From positions 1,240,001-1,304,000 of the forward strand of contig JAKJXP020000001.1 of NCBI GenBank assembly GCA_022225965.2: DNA of 64,000 nucleotides, written 5' to 3'. Each line of letters starts with the position of its first letter. Position 1 is the stretch's first letter. Positions 24,154 through 36,188 of the stretch are shown here, piece by piece. The DNA is from Diatrype stigma (taxonomy: Eukaryota > Ascomycota > Sordariomycetes > Xylariales > Diatrypaceae). The position numbers were made by a program, and so were the translations under genes. The notes beneath the pieces are model-generated. The model had not been told where the DNA came from. It did not search any database and worked only from the letters and a program-made list of their open reading frames with translations.

Positions 24154-25278
24154 ATGGGGGTCCTCTTGTACCGCAACGGCGCCCTGAACACCAACGCCCC
24201 CGCCGGGGACGAGCAGTTCTCCGAGAACGGTTCCGACTGGCTCTGGGCCGTCACGGCCATCTACGGCTTCCTGTTCTTCGTCTACTTCGCCGCGAGCTTC
24301 CGGGCCCGGTTCGGCGAGAAGATCTTCCACTACATCTTCAGCATCACCCTGCTGGCCGGCACCATCGCCTACTACGCCAACGCCGCCGATCTTGGGTACA
24401 CCGTCGTCGGCGTTGTCAACGACAGCCCGGCCACAAGCTGGACGCGGCAGGTCTTCTGGGTGAAATACGTCTACTGTACGTGACTTTTCTGCCTTACATA
24501 ACTGCTTATTCTGTGCTGTTGTCCCCCCTCGCGAAGGAATGCAATGTTTGCTGACTTCGCCTCATGACAGGGCTTGTTGAATTCCCAGCTATTGCTATCG
24601 CGCTAGGTCTTCTGAGCGGCGTCTCCTGGGCCACGATCTTCTACAATGTCGCTCTCTCCTGGACATGGTAAGTAGTCATCTTAGTCAAGATATGCATGCA
24701 CTACCTACCCCCGTCGGTGACTGACACATCCTGCACAGGGTCGTCTCGTACATCATCTCGTCCCTGACGACGTCCAACTACAAGTGGGGCTTCTTCGCCT
24801 TCGGCACCGTCGCGTGGCTGGTCCTGGCCTACAACACGTTCTTCTACGGCCGCACGGGCGCGACCCGCGTCGGCGTCGCCCGCGACCACACGCTGCTGGC
24901 GGGCTGGGTCAACTTCCTCTGGCTGATCTACCCGATCGCCTTCGGCATCTCGGACGGCGGCAACACCATCGGCGTCACCCCGGGCGCCATCTTCTTCGGC
25001 GTCCTCGACGTCCTCCTGGCCCCCGTCGTCGCCTTCGGCTTCCTCGTCTTCGCCCGCAACTGGGACTACGGCCGGCTGAACTTGGGTAAGCAGAGCAGCT
25101 CTGATTTACTGTCCCAGATGAAAAAACGAAAAATGAAAAAAGAGTGGCGTTAACTGACAATCCCTTCTCATCAGCTTTCACGAGATACGGCCGCGTCTAC
25201 GATGCCGGCCAGCATCCCGAGAAGACATCGACAGCTACCCCCGTCGTTGACCCACAGACGACGGCCCCGACGGTCTAA
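24154..25278 (+). CDS. Opsin-related protein, Hsp30/Yro2/Mrh1-like, seven-helix
   Basis: Seven-helix plasma-membrane protein of the microbial rhodopsin superfamily, of the non-photoactive opsin-related branch linked to stress (yeast Hsp30, Yro2, Mrh1). Exons 24154-24475, 24571-24667, 24739-25085, 25175-25278, all GT-AG and phase-consistent; 289 aa. Opsin features include ARFGEKIFHYIF in helix B, the ...RQVFWVKYVYWLVEFPA segment of helix C and a helix G containing FFGVLDVLLAPVV. The Schiff-base lysine expected in helix G (LDVLxKP in photoactive relatives) is replaced by Ala234, so covalent retinal binding is not expected. The C-terminus is short and Thr/Pro-rich. A TATATAAA is 14 bp upstream of the ATG and another about 210 bp upstream; the latter, with CCCCT at 23960, fits stress regulation, though this is inference. 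GC-rich third positions. Confidence 0.9.
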
Positions 25279-26299
25279 GGTAACCCGATCGATACCCAGG
25301 CCCAATAAGGTGGATCCGTCCCGCTTGCCCCCCCTATATTATCCTCTCAAAGTGGGGTCACCTCCCGGGTATTGATACAGGCCCAGAACAAGCACTGGGC
25401 TGAAACGAAATGATGACGAAGTATATGAGGCTGGCTCGTTCACTCTTTCTTTGTACGGTGTAATGGACGGTTGGGATGGTGGCTATACCCCTCGTTCGTT
25501 TTTGGTGATGGTATTGATACCCTTAATCATGAGTAGTGGCGGATAACTAGCAGGAAGAAAAGGGGGTGATTTATATATAGTTGATAGTTGATATGTTGAG
25601 CCAACACCGGTATCATTAATAATGGAGAATTCTATTCTATACAATTCCCGTGAAACTTTTCTACGTTGCTGCCGCTGTCACAACCATGCTGATCTGAAGA
25701 GCCGGCAATGTTAGGCGAGTACTACATACCTATGTAGGCATATGTAGCTTGCGGTTCTTTCAGTGACGAAGGGTTTGTGTGGATGGTTCAATGATGGCCG
25801 TGACTTTGAGAGCTTTCGATCATTTCTGTGAAACCCAAAATAATGACATAGACAGTGAGGATTGAGGGAACAGAGGTTCCTAAAGTCCTCTTAATAACTG
25901 GAATGGATTAAACAGCAATGAACTGTTGCACTTCGATGTAAAGACTTCCGGAGCTACATAAGGTTAGTCACTCTCTGCTCATGACGGGATCTTCTGCTAA
26001 AAGTCATACCCGGATTCACCCCCACTTTAGTTAACCTTACCTTAGCAACAACCAGTAACATTAGCGCACCTAGGCACCTAAGCTTACCTAGCTACAGTAG
26101 CCAAGTATGTAGGATTTCAGCCTACAATGACCACAACACCGCCAAACCAACACCAACACCAACACCAACAATTTACTACTTTCACCACCTGTCTACCCGC
26201 CTACCTACCGCCATACCGCACCTGCACAGAACTGAACTGAGCTAGCATACACCCAATCCAATCCAGTTCCAGCTCCAGTTCCTCGGGCGACACGACACC
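25279..26299. other. Intergenic region, opsin-like / Y14
   Basis: No gene visible. It holds the 3' flank of the opsin-like gene and the promoter and 5' leader of Y14, the latter containing an (ACCAAC)4 repeat at 26146-26169. Confidence 0.6.
26146..26169. repeat. (ACCAAC)4 microsatellite in the Y14 leader
   Basis: Four exact hexamers followed by a partial unit, about 130 bp upstream of the Y14 start codon. Confidence 0.85.
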
Positions 26300-26937
26300 A
26301 TGGCCGACACGGAAATGGAGATCGACGAGCCGGGCTCTCCCCTGCAGCAGCAGGAGCAAGAGCAGCAGCCACAGCCGCAGGCGCCCCAGGCCAAGGACCG
26401 CGACATGCAAACCCACGCCAAGGCGACGGCCGTCCGATCGATCGAGGGCTGGATCATCATGGTCACCAACGTGCACGAGGAGGCCGACGAGGAGGCCCTG
26501 CACGACAAGTTCGCCGAGTTCGGCGAGATCAAGAACCTGCACCTGAACCTGGACCGCCGCAGCGGTTACGTCAAGGCAAGTCGCAGTCGAGCATGCTCGG
26601 GTGGTGGAGGGAGTCGATTCCTTCTTGCTGGCTGGGGGTCGGGAGCTGATGTGGAAGCTTGAAGAAAGCTGGTATGCTGGGTGGGTGGGCTAACATAAAA
26701 AAAAATCAAATATAGGGCTACGCTCTGATCGAGTACCCCACCCTCCAGGAGGCGCGGGCTGCTATCGACGGCGCGCACCAGACTAAGCTGCTCGAGCAGA
26801 CCATCAACGTCGACTTCGCCTTCGTCCGGCCGCCCCCGGGCAAGGGCAACCGAGGAGGTCGGCAGTCGCACCGCGGCGGGCGGGGACGGAGCCGGAGTCG
26901 CAGTCCGGAAGGCGGAAAAGGCGATGAGGAGCAATGA
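26300..26937 (+). CDS. rbm8A: RNA-binding protein Y14 (RBM8A), exon junction complex core
   Basis: Y14 pairs with Mago nashi in the exon junction complex, acting in the nucleus and on exported mRNA. Exons 26300-26575 and 26716-26937; 165 aa. The N-terminal 45 residues are acidic then Gln/Pro-rich. A single RRM (about 48-135) contains the family segment [20 protein letters not shown], then [20 protein letters not shown] and, across the splice, [18 protein letters not shown]. The C-terminus is an Arg/Gly then RS-like tail ([11 protein letters not shown]), as in animal Y14. The intron begins GCAAGT, not GT; only this donor joins YVK to GYALIEY in frame. The first exon is strongly GC-rich. Confidence 0.93.
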
Positions 26938-28542
26938 TCGACCGATTGATACGACGATGAAATGGCACGTTTTGGTTTGTTTCTGGTTGGGGCGATGCCC
27001 AGGGGTGGGTAGGTGGATGAATGAAGGGGAAAGGTGTTTGTTTGCTTGTTGGGCTGGCTAGCCTCTAGCAAAGACCCTTCCTATGTGCCTGCTTCTGCCA
27101 AGGGAGGAGTAGACGAAGATACGTAGGCGATGCGCTCGGGGTAACAGCAACGGCGTGAAAGGTCTTGAGTACAGATTTAGATCGTTGGGTGGGACTAGAG
27201 GAAACCAGGCGAAGGAGAAAAGACGAAAAACTGGCTTGAGCCGATGTGTCGCCAGAATAAATAAAGACATGTCGGCATTTATATTTCGGCTTCCGTGGTA
27301 AGTACAAGTCATACATCTTGACACCCAATTGACACCCCATCTGGGAGAACTGATTTACTAACTATTTCAAAGCCAGGCCCCATGTTGCTTTGAGTGATTC
27401 ATTATACTACACCTCTTGATCATAGAGCATCTATCATGTGTATCTCGTGTCCTCGGCGAGGACACGCAAGGCCACGAAAATTGGTCTTTCATGCGCCTAT
27501 GTTGTGATGCCCAAGATCGTAATCTCCATGTGAGCATTCGGATGCGGACATAGAGCTGAAGTATGGATCTCCCCTCCCTGTATACATCCCATCCAACTAC
27601 TTCAGGCCTCAGTGCGCGTTGCGAAGATGGGCCAAGTAAGTCTGACGCCGTCATTGCTCGGCTACTCAGGACGGTTTGACAAACTCGAGAGGCCTGCTGT
27701 CATCAATGGCGTAGCTGCTCATCCCTAATGCTACTCTGCCTTCGTCGATGTTGATCCTCCGCCGAATAAAGATAATGGCTACTAGGATATCTGAAGCAGA
27801 TTAGAGGGCCCCTTCAGTGAGAACTATTATCGAGTTTTACGATGCGAATTAAAGCCCGGGCCTCCTATATATTTTCCACGATAAGAGCTCGTACCTGTAT
27901 TAGACATACCCATACTACCGGGTCAAGAGCAATATGCTTTGGCAGTTATCATAGGTTCACTAATGATCAAAGATTTGCACAACGCACGATTACACGCCCC
28001 TGCTGTAGCCGTAATCGTGGGGCCCGGAAGAAGTATACATATAGTACGTAGCTTAATGACTACTTATATAGCTACTTAGGTAGTTTCGGATCGCCAAATC
28101 CCTCAGACAAGCAGGATTCCCGATCAGCGTTACCCCGTTGCAGTTGTACCACATCCAGGTGTACACTTGCGCTCTCCGAAACTCCCCGTGCCTCAACTGG
28201 ATTTATACTTAACTAGCGGCAAATAGGGGAGAAAAAGGCCATGACTTGATGAGGTGATACAGGGATTTCGGGAGTAACTACTGTGAGGTTGCCCGGCACT
28301 TTCGTTGAGAGTCAAAATTACGTCATTATTTACAAACAGCTCCGAAAGCCAATAGGAGCTACCCCTCCCAACCCATACCACTCACTCACTCAGTCATTAT
28401 GCCGATTGTATAAGTTCCTAGACCATCCATTCAAGTGAAACGATCCATCTGCATGCCTGCATGATACACTGCGTATACCAGTTTTTGACGATACTACCTG
28501 CTACTTACCACACAGGGCTAATACGAGCGTGTACTACCGAGC
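26938..28542. other. Intergenic region, Y14 / methyltransferase
   Basis: 1.6 kb with no supportable gene. A perfect 9-bp stem with a 3-nt loop (CGTGTCCTC...GAGGACACG) is at 27446-27466. The remainder is mixed-composition DNA with short open frames only. Confidence 0.55.
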
Positions 28543-29944
28543 ATGGCAGCAACTCAGCATCCAGGCGACCAGCACGAGATCCCGGGGTACGAGGCGCACG
28601 TGTCCGCCGCCTCGCTGAAGGACAGGATAAAACAGCACTACGAGATAGCGTCGGACTACTACTACTCGCTATGGTACGTTAACAACATGTGGTGACGATG
28701 CGTGCCTGTCTGATGTGACGTGCACGCGTTCGATTGCATTATTCCTTTCGTTTCGTTTCACGTTTCATTCTTTCATTTCTTATAGATAACATCGCAACTC
28801 CGCAGGGGCCAGCACATCCACCACGGGCTGTTCCGGGACCCGCGCGAGAGCAAGGAGGAGGCCCAGGTCAACCTGATCCGCTACCTGCTCGAGATCTCCC
28901 GCCTGCCGCGGGCATCCCGCGTCCTCGACGTCGGCTGCGGCCTCGGCGGCACCTCGCGCTTCCTGGCCCGCGAGCACGGCTGCGCCGTCACCGGCATCAC
29001 CATCAGCGGCCGGCAGGTGGACATCGCTAAGAGATTGACGCTTGAGGACAAGGCTGGGCTGGTGCCCGCGGCGCCGACGCCGCTGTCTGGTCAGGAGGGA
29101 GAGGACAAGGGCGAGGGCGAGGCGGATGCGTCGAAGTCATCTTCATCACCATCGTTAGACCACTGGTTGTCTTATTCTACAGATGGAGACGGAGACGGGG
29201 ATACGAAGAAGGACGCAAGTAATGGTGATGCTGGCGTTGGTGCTGGTGCCGGTTCCGTGCGCTTCCTCGAGCTGGACGCGGAGAAAATGATGGAGCGCTT
29301 TGGCTCGTCGTCTCCGACGGCAGGCAGCGATAAGAAAAAAGGGGACGGATACCGAGACGGGTCCTCACGCTTCGACTGCGTCTGGATCTCCGAAGCCCTG
29401 TCGCACCTCCCGAACAAGCCCCTCTTCTTCTCCTCTTCGTTCGCCGTGCTCGCCGCCGGGTCCTCCTCGCGCCTGGTGGTCGCGGACTGGTTCAAGGCGC
29501 CGGACCTGACGCCAGAGCAGGTGGCCGAGGACATCAAGCCGATCGAGGACGGCATGCTGCTGCCCCGGCTCTACACCGCGGACGAGTACGTGCGCATGGC
29601 GGAGGAGGCCGGGTTCGCGACGCTCCAGGCGCCCATCGACATCAGCGCCGAGGTCGCTAAGACGTGGTAAGCTCGTTACAAAGTCCCTCTCTCCCCACCC
29701 CCCTTCTAGAACTCCAACACAGGTACTGGAGTGAAGAAGAAACTTTCGCGGTTTCTACTTGATAGCTTATTCTCCTCCGTGCAGGGATATTTCGTGGTCG
29801 CTGGTCTCTTCTCCTTCTCTGTGGGCCTTCGCCATCTCGCAAGGGCGCGACGGCCTGTCGTTCTTACAGGCCTTTCGCGCAATGAGGAGGGGATATGCCA
29901 ACGGGACGTTCAGGTATGCGGTCATGTGCTTCGAGAAGCCCTGA
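28543..29944 (+). CDS. SAM-dependent methyltransferase, gamma-tocopherol methyltransferase-like
   Basis: Probable small-molecule or lipid methyltransferase; substrate unknown. Exons 28543-28673, 28806-29666, 29785-29944, all GT-AG; 383 aa. The N-terminus (KDRIKQHYEIASDYYYSLWGQHIHHG) is the typical opening of the tocopherol/sterol/cyclopropane-synthase-like class I methyltransferases. SAM motif I, VLDVGCGLGG, is at 83-92, followed by GITISGRQVDIAK. Residues about 130-194 are a Ser/Gly/Asp-rich, low-complexity insertion absent from the usual roughly 280-aa relatives. The fold resumes at VRFLELDAEKM, then FDCVWISEALSHLPNK (motif of strand 4), RLVVADWFKAP (strand 5) and a helical C-terminus ending RYAVMCFEKP. 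The reading frame stays open through the insertion, so it is treated as protein rather than intron. Confidence 0.87.
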
Positions 29945-31888
29945 TGGGGATATGCCTGCCATTGGAATGATATCGGTGTTATTAGTTTCTTGTGAAACGA
30001 CGGCTTGGCCACATCCTGGTTGGCTTGGCCGTTTGTTCTCTGTATTTGAGAGATATCTACATCTAATATATGATGAGGTTGATGGGTTGTTTCCACCCCC
30101 CTATAGCTTGAAGAGGCCAGGGCATGATGGCTGGTTGGGAGACGGTCCATTCTGCTAAAGCACTATGGATGAACGTATACCAACACCTTGAAGAAGGATA
30201 CAACGGAGGAATGCCACCTACTTACATACAGATCGTATGTCAGCCGAGGGCTGCCACCCCGGCTACAATAGATAGGCCCTACTACTGTTCAGCTTCCTTA
30301 TTGGCTCTCGAAAGGTCGCCGGAAACCAAACACTGGCCTGTACGAACGTAGGCATGCATCTACTGGCTGGTACAAGTATAAAGTGGATGTGTTTGAAGGT
30401 CATGATGACACTTGAAGGTTCTTCGAGGGTGGTTTACCCGTAACCCTCTGATCACCTTCCACTAACAGTTTGAAACATAAATAATTTAAATGGAGCAAGT
30501 CGAAACTGTCCGTTGACGCTGCGGTTGTTTCTGGAGTTGATCGCGGTGGGTTTCTTGAATCCATTATGTATAACCGGGTGTCTAGTCGAGATTGTAGGAT
30601 ATGGTGATCGAGAATTGGTTCCAGTTGCCGGTGCGATGCGAATGTTGCCTGAGGGAAGTCCGGGCTTGATTTCACTGCAGGTAGGAACACCCTGATAACT
30701 TCAATCGGCTTTGGCTTCGAATAAGGTACCAATGGGGATATCGCCTCATATCTCACAATGACTATATTGGATTTTTCGGTGTGTATCGTCATATCGTCAT
30801 ATGTGGTATTGGGACAGTCAACTGTGACTATTCCACATGAATCGCAACAACACAAAACCACTCCTGAACCTCGGGTAGTATTGGCAAAGTCGTTACTAAT
30901 CACTAGATTCTGAAACAAGAAATGGCATGCTTCGATACCGAACCAGCTAATATCGAATCGTATGTAGTTAGTTGTAGCGTCGACGGGGGGTTATACGCGT
31001 ATTACTAGCTCACTGCATGATGCTATACTAGGGCCGGCAGCGCTCCACACGAGAGCCCGTAGAAATTGACATCTTGCATTTTCATGGACCAATAGAAGCT
31101 ACTGTCGTTTCTGTTTTGTTCTAGGCGCTCTGGAAAAGCTACCATGATAACATTTCGAGATGGGCGTTTTTTCTCGCTAACTGGTTCGAGTTAAGGGTGT
31201 GGGTATCTGAGGGGTGACGAGGTCGGGATCTTCCGACCCCTGATTCGTGGTGGAGCGGATCTCGTTGCCGGGATCTGAATCCCCCAATTAGAACCGAGAG
31301 ATCTGTTAAGCGAGTACGCGTATCGGATAGATAACGTATACTAAATCAAGTTGAGCCTCAAATGGGTGGACATCATCATGTCCCACGCTTGTGGCTCAGC
31401 CCTGCCGTGGGATATCAAAGCTAGGTTACATCTAAAATACGTGTATAAAGAATTTGTAGACCCATTTTCAGCCCGGGCTGGCGGACTATGGCCTTGCTCG
31501 ACAGGGTCTGGAATCATATACTATACGCCGTATTCACAATGTGGACGGAGGATGCGTAATATGCGTCGGGCTGGACTGTATTCATTGGTCACTAATTATG
31601 ACCAGATCAGATGTAGATCTTCCCAGGGTATATTTAAGTTCTAGCCTAGAACTTCTAGGCAACCAGAACTGGCACTTTAGAAATCATGCATCTCGTACAG
31701 TCCATTTTGATACGAAGCTCCCCGGTTGACGGTTCTCTATCATTATAAGTACATCATTGTGCCCTTGCTCTCAGGGTTGAGTTTCTTTACAGAAGCATCT
31801 CAGCATAGTGGGCTAGCGACTTCAGACCGACAATAACATCAGCGAACTAACACGCCATCAAAGACGAATCTATCACCTTCTTGTCAAC
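29945..31888. other. Intergenic region, methyltransferase / RTA1-like
   Basis: 1.9 kb with no gene that can be supported. A 172-codon minus-strand open frame (30400-30918) lacks an ATG at its start and any recognisable domain. A short GC-rich hairpin (GGTCGG...CCGACC) is at about 31226-31240. Confidence 0.5.
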
Positions 31889-32967
31889 ATGGCGGACGAT
31901 TCCTCGAGCCCCGACGGTGGAATCCACTATTCATTCTACAATTACAATCCATCCGTGGCCGCCGCCGTTATTTTCATCGTCGTCTTCGGGCTTTCAGCAA
32001 TACTCCATACATACCAGCTAATTCGGAATCGTACCTGGTACTTCATTCCCTTCGTCTTCGGCTGTCTCTGTGAGTGTATCCGTCTCTTGGCAAGTCTCTA
32101 ACATAAATAACAACATTCTAATTAACCACAATGTGTTAGTCGAAAGTGTTGGATACATAGGACGAGCAGTGTCAGCGAAAGAGGCACCCGTCTTCACCGA
32201 ATACCCTTACATTATCCAGTCCATCCTGATCCTTCTGGGACCGGCCCTGTTCACCGCATCCATTTACATGATCCTGGCCCGGCTCATCAGACTGCTCGAG
32301 GCTGAGTCCTACTCTATAGTCCCGACGAAGTGGCTCACTACGCTGTTTGTCATGGGCGACGTTCTTTCGTTCTGTACCCAAGGTGGAGGTCAGTAGTATT
32401 GTATTGCCTTGCCTTTTTGCAATGTTAGTATCCTGGACAAGAACTGACAATCCTGTTTAATGAATAGGAGGAGGTCTCATGTCTACAGCCAAGAAACAAG
32501 ACGACCTCAAGAAGGGCGAGTTGGTCATCGTCGGCGGCCTGGCCATCCAGGTCATCTTCTTCAGCTTTTTTGTGGTCGTCACTATGATCTTCCACCGCCG
32601 TATTGCTGCTCAACCGACCCGGAAGTCGCTGTCCCTGATCACGCCCTGGAGATCGCTGATTTACGTCCTGTACGTCTCCAGCGCCCTGGTCTTGATACGG
32701 TCCATCTATCGTATTGTCGAATATATCGCAGGCTCGGACGGCCCCTTGCTGTCCAACGAATATTACCTCTACATATTCGATAGCCTACTCATGGCGATCG
32801 TGACCGCCGTGTTCAATTACTTCCATCCCAGCCGTGTCATCAAGAGGACCAAAGACTTGAATACAGTCGCTAGCTTGGAGGTTATTGGGGAGGGCTATTC
32901 CCTGCCGGAAACTCCCCCTCGACCCTACGATCCGTTGCGTTCCAATGGCGGAGATGACTACAAATAA
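31889..32967 (+). CDS. RTA1-like seven-helix membrane protein
   Basis: Member of the fungal RTA1/RSB1 family of seven-helix membrane proteins implicated in lipid translocation and resistance to toxic lipids or aminocholesterol-like compounds. Exons 31889-32069, 32140-32388, 32468-32967, all GT-AG; 309 aa. Features of the family: short extracellular N-terminus with YNPS, the FESVGYIGRAV segment spanning the first splice, YIIQSILILLGPALFTASIYMILARLI, and FVMGDVLSFCTQGGGGGLM across the second splice; the last helices contain LYVSSALVLIRSIYRIVEYI and FDSLLMAI, then FNYFHPS before a soluble tail. The gene converges on a Zn2Cys6 regulator, a common pairing in accessory loci, but no direct link is shown. 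Confidence 0.92.
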
Positions 32968-33410
32968 TCATTAGATATGGGGCATATGACTGCAGTCGTT
33001 GAATGAATGAAGTGTGTTTCTTTGGTATTAATCATCTGACATGGTTATTTGGTTTGTGTGGGACATTGGATAGAATAGAATACAGTGTCGTTACAAGGGG
33101 AGTCACGAAGGAGATATAATAATGAGCCAAAATAATGATATGGGCATTTGGCTGTGGTGAACAACAGCACCTAATGATACACTGGCATAGAGTTTAGCAT
33201 AACCTTTTTGTGTTTTTCTTTTTTGATTATTTAGCTGGGTATAAGTTATATTAGTTTCATGCATATCATTTCGCACTGGCGTTTCCGAAGAACCAACGTT
33301 GCGATAGATGAAGGAGGTACTATCGCGTATGGAAAGACCTAAAGTGTGGACTATCTGAGATGAAATCAGTAATGAGCTCAACGACGAATTCCGATACCAA
33401 TCTTGACTGC
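32968..33410. other. 3'-3' intergenic region, RTA1-like / regulator
   Basis: 443-bp spacer between convergent genes; only short, unrelated open frames. Confidence 0.6.
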
Positions 33411-34896
33411 TTATGAACAAGAGTTCGTATTGACGTTGTCGGACCACATATCAGACTGGATCACTTCATGCGGCCATTCTAGCCACGGTTGCCATTCGGG
33501 GCCGAGAAAATCTGTGATGAGGGATACTATATGTTCTCCCGCTGCTCCAATAAGCCACAGATGCCGGCACTGGTGTAGCATGGCACCATAAAAGGCGAAT
33601 ATTATGAGAGCTTCTGGCCGTCGTTGCCCGAGGAGGTCCAGGTATCCGGTGTGGATGAGAAGAGGCCAGGAATAGACCATATAGATCTGGGCTCGGCCGG
33701 GTTTTGACTGCTCGCGTCCGTCGAGCGCCCACTGCAGATGCTCAAGGGCTTGTTCACAGTGCGCACTTTCCTCCTCTGATAAGCCAGAAGCTGTTATCAA
33801 CTCTCTAATGGCGGCACATTCAGATCCGTATCCTTTCCCTTCCGCCACTATATGAACATTGGGGTCAGTGAAGCGTCTTTGATGGTTGGAGACCGTATGA
33901 GAAGCTCATAGTGGCTGCAACGATAGACAGACCACCAGTCCCACGACACGTGCGCTTCTTGGGCCCTAGGAACGATAGTCGCCGATTCAATAGATTTGCT
34001 TACTTTCAACTCCCTGTAGCAGGATTGGGCGTAGCTCAGAATTCAGGAGCAGTGGCCAGCACCCGTCGCATATTGACCTCACGCCGCGGTGAAGACCGAT
34101 GTAACTGAGGAAATGTCCCAGGAAACCGTCTAAGGAGGGTTGCCGGAAAGCCAGGTTATCCACGAGCGTGTGCTGGCCTAGCAAGTTGGAGAATATGAAC
34201 AACGAGAGACACGTTTCCTCGTTGATAACGGGATTGGATGCATTAAAAATGGCGAGGGACCGCGTCTGGAGCTTCACGGCTTGTTCCAGGTAGAAGCTCG
34301 TCGTCTCGGGAGGGCCCTCGACGCTGAGATGCCGCGCGGCAAACGCTAGGCACTCGTACATGACGTACGGCACGGAAAGGGCTTCCTTGACAAAGGTCTC
34401 CTTGACCTGGTCGATCTCCGGCAGCTTGGTGTCGAAGCTATCGAGCATGAACTTCTCGCCCCTAAAGTGGTCGAACAGCCTCAAGTGGTGCATGTTGATG
34501 GAGTCGCCGTCTCCCCAGTCAATGCTGCGGCCGACAGCAGCAGCCGAGGCGAGGATGTCGAATCCATCCGTAGCTGTGACCTGGCGTGTCGCAGCGGGCT
34601 CCGATGAAGGAGTGCGCGCGGGCGGGGTGTCGCTGTTGCCACCACTACCCGCTTCCGAGGAAGCCGCGGTGGAGCCGGCGATCTGCCGCGGCGATTCGAG
34701 TGCGTAGGAGCAGATACGATCGCCGTGGGTACAGTTTATGCAGTACGGACGTTGCTCATCACACTTGAGGAAGAGGGCGATGTTAGTTTCCCACTTTGTC
34801 GAGTACACGAACCAGACGAGATCTACTTGCTCGAATATGACGGCGCTTGCACTCAGCGCAGCCTCTCCTGGACTTCTTGTGAGGCCGCCGTGACAT
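33411..34896 (-). CDS. Zn2Cys6 transcription factor
   Basis: Fungal binuclear zinc-cluster regulator; targets unknown. Three exons on the minus strand: 34831-34896, 34004-34763, 33411-33847; 420 aa. The zinc cluster spans exons 1 and 2: Cys13, Cys16 | Cys23, Cys30, Cys33, Cys40, matching CX2CX6CX6CX2CX6C exactly. This spacing requires an intron with GCAAGT as donor (34830) and CTCAAG as acceptor; GT alternatives nearby give stops or break the cluster. A Ser/Pro-rich linker follows (about 50-85), then the Upc2-like C-terminal region with MHHLRLFDHF and helical repeats. The second intron, 156 nt with a CTGAC branch site near its 3' end, joins LLQGVE to MAEGKGYG in frame. It may regulate the adjacent convergent RTA1-like gene or the accessory genes to its right; this is inference from position. 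Confidence 0.85.
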
Positions 34897-36188
34897 GATG
34901 AATGAGAGCCAGGCCGGCAGCGTTTCCAATTGAAGTTTGCTATCTAGCGGTGGTGTGGTCTTGGAGAGGTCTGGGCGATATTACGATGGTAGGAACGAAA
35001 CAGCTGTGGTTAATAAGCTACTATTTCCTGTCTTGTTCTTTAAGCGATCTTTAATACTTTCGGCAGTTTTGATGACATCAAAAACGGATGCTGTATGTCT
35101 GCCTAAGGGAGGCCAGTGGGAGGCTAAGCCACCGATGAGCGACTAGGATTATACTCTTGGTAAGTTCGCTAGCTAAGGCAATATAGTGGAGTTGCAAGTA
35201 ACTGCAGGGGTGGCCCTGCAATAAGGGGTTTTACGAGCAGAACCAGACGAGAGGTACGAGAAAGCGGGTAAGTGGAAGCCGAGTGGCTGACGAAGCTTTT
35301 AAGGCACTGTCATGTAGCTATGATATAGCTATGATATGCACTGCTCCCGGAACATACGACAGCAATCCAATATAGCATTGCCCATTGAACCAATGGGAAC
35401 TGCTAGATGCTAATTGACGAGTCGTGCGCAGGGAAGCCCCGCCCCCCTGATGATCTACCTGATAATAATAAAGTGTAGAATAAGCTTCAACCTAAGCTTA
35501 AGCTATGTTAGTGTGAGATAGTTGATAGTTGATAGTTGATAGATTGCGTATTCGTGCTACAGCTACTCTGATATACCATGTATCTACTCCAAGATGTCCC
35601 GAAACTAGCTTCCCGAAATGGGCTGACAAGTTTGGTGATCGGCGCCCCTGTATCTTTTGTTGAGAATTGCTTCAAGGACTCCGCTGGTGGGATTCAATCA
35701 TTCCAGGTTAAGTCTCAACGACATGGTCGGCAGATGCTTCGTGAAGATATCCACTAGCTAATATTCACAAATTCATAGAGCTTAGTGTTATTGCTGGGTG
35801 CCAATTAGGACGAGCCCGGGGGTGATTAGAGTTCTGCCTATGGTCACCTAGCAGCTGGAAGTAGGTAATGGCAGGCCAGAAGACCTCGTAGAACCTTACG
35901 AAGCATTTCAAGATCCCACACTACGGTACATTCCAGAGAGATCGCGGGAGATCGTCGTAATATTCGCTCGGTGACAGAATCGTATGACCCGTTGCATTGC
36001 CCCAACGGAAGATAGGGAAGGACAACCCACCCAGGAACTATAGGCACCTAGTCAACGGTCAACCTAGGGCCAGGGTGCTATAGAAGCTTAATGCTATGCT
36101 TTTGCGGGGTTCAACCTTCAGCACGGGACGATGGCGCCAAACTGATGCTGCGATCATGCCTGTAGCGCAGAAGTTCTAGACCTTTGAC
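34897..36188. other. Intergenic region upstream of the regulator
   Basis: 1.3 kb with no supportable gene; a (GATAGTT)3 repeat is at 35517-35537. It contains the presumed promoter of the Zn2Cys6 gene at its left end and the 3' flank of the hydrolase at its right. Confidence 0.55.
35517..35537. repeat. Heptamer tandem repeat (GATAGTT)3
   Basis: Three exact 7-bp units followed by a diverged fourth. Confidence 0.8.

Noticed and set aside
30400..30918. 172-codon minus-strand open frame
   Set aside because: Begins at TTG rather than ATG, has no recognisable domain, and one frame of this length is expected by chance in a window of this size.
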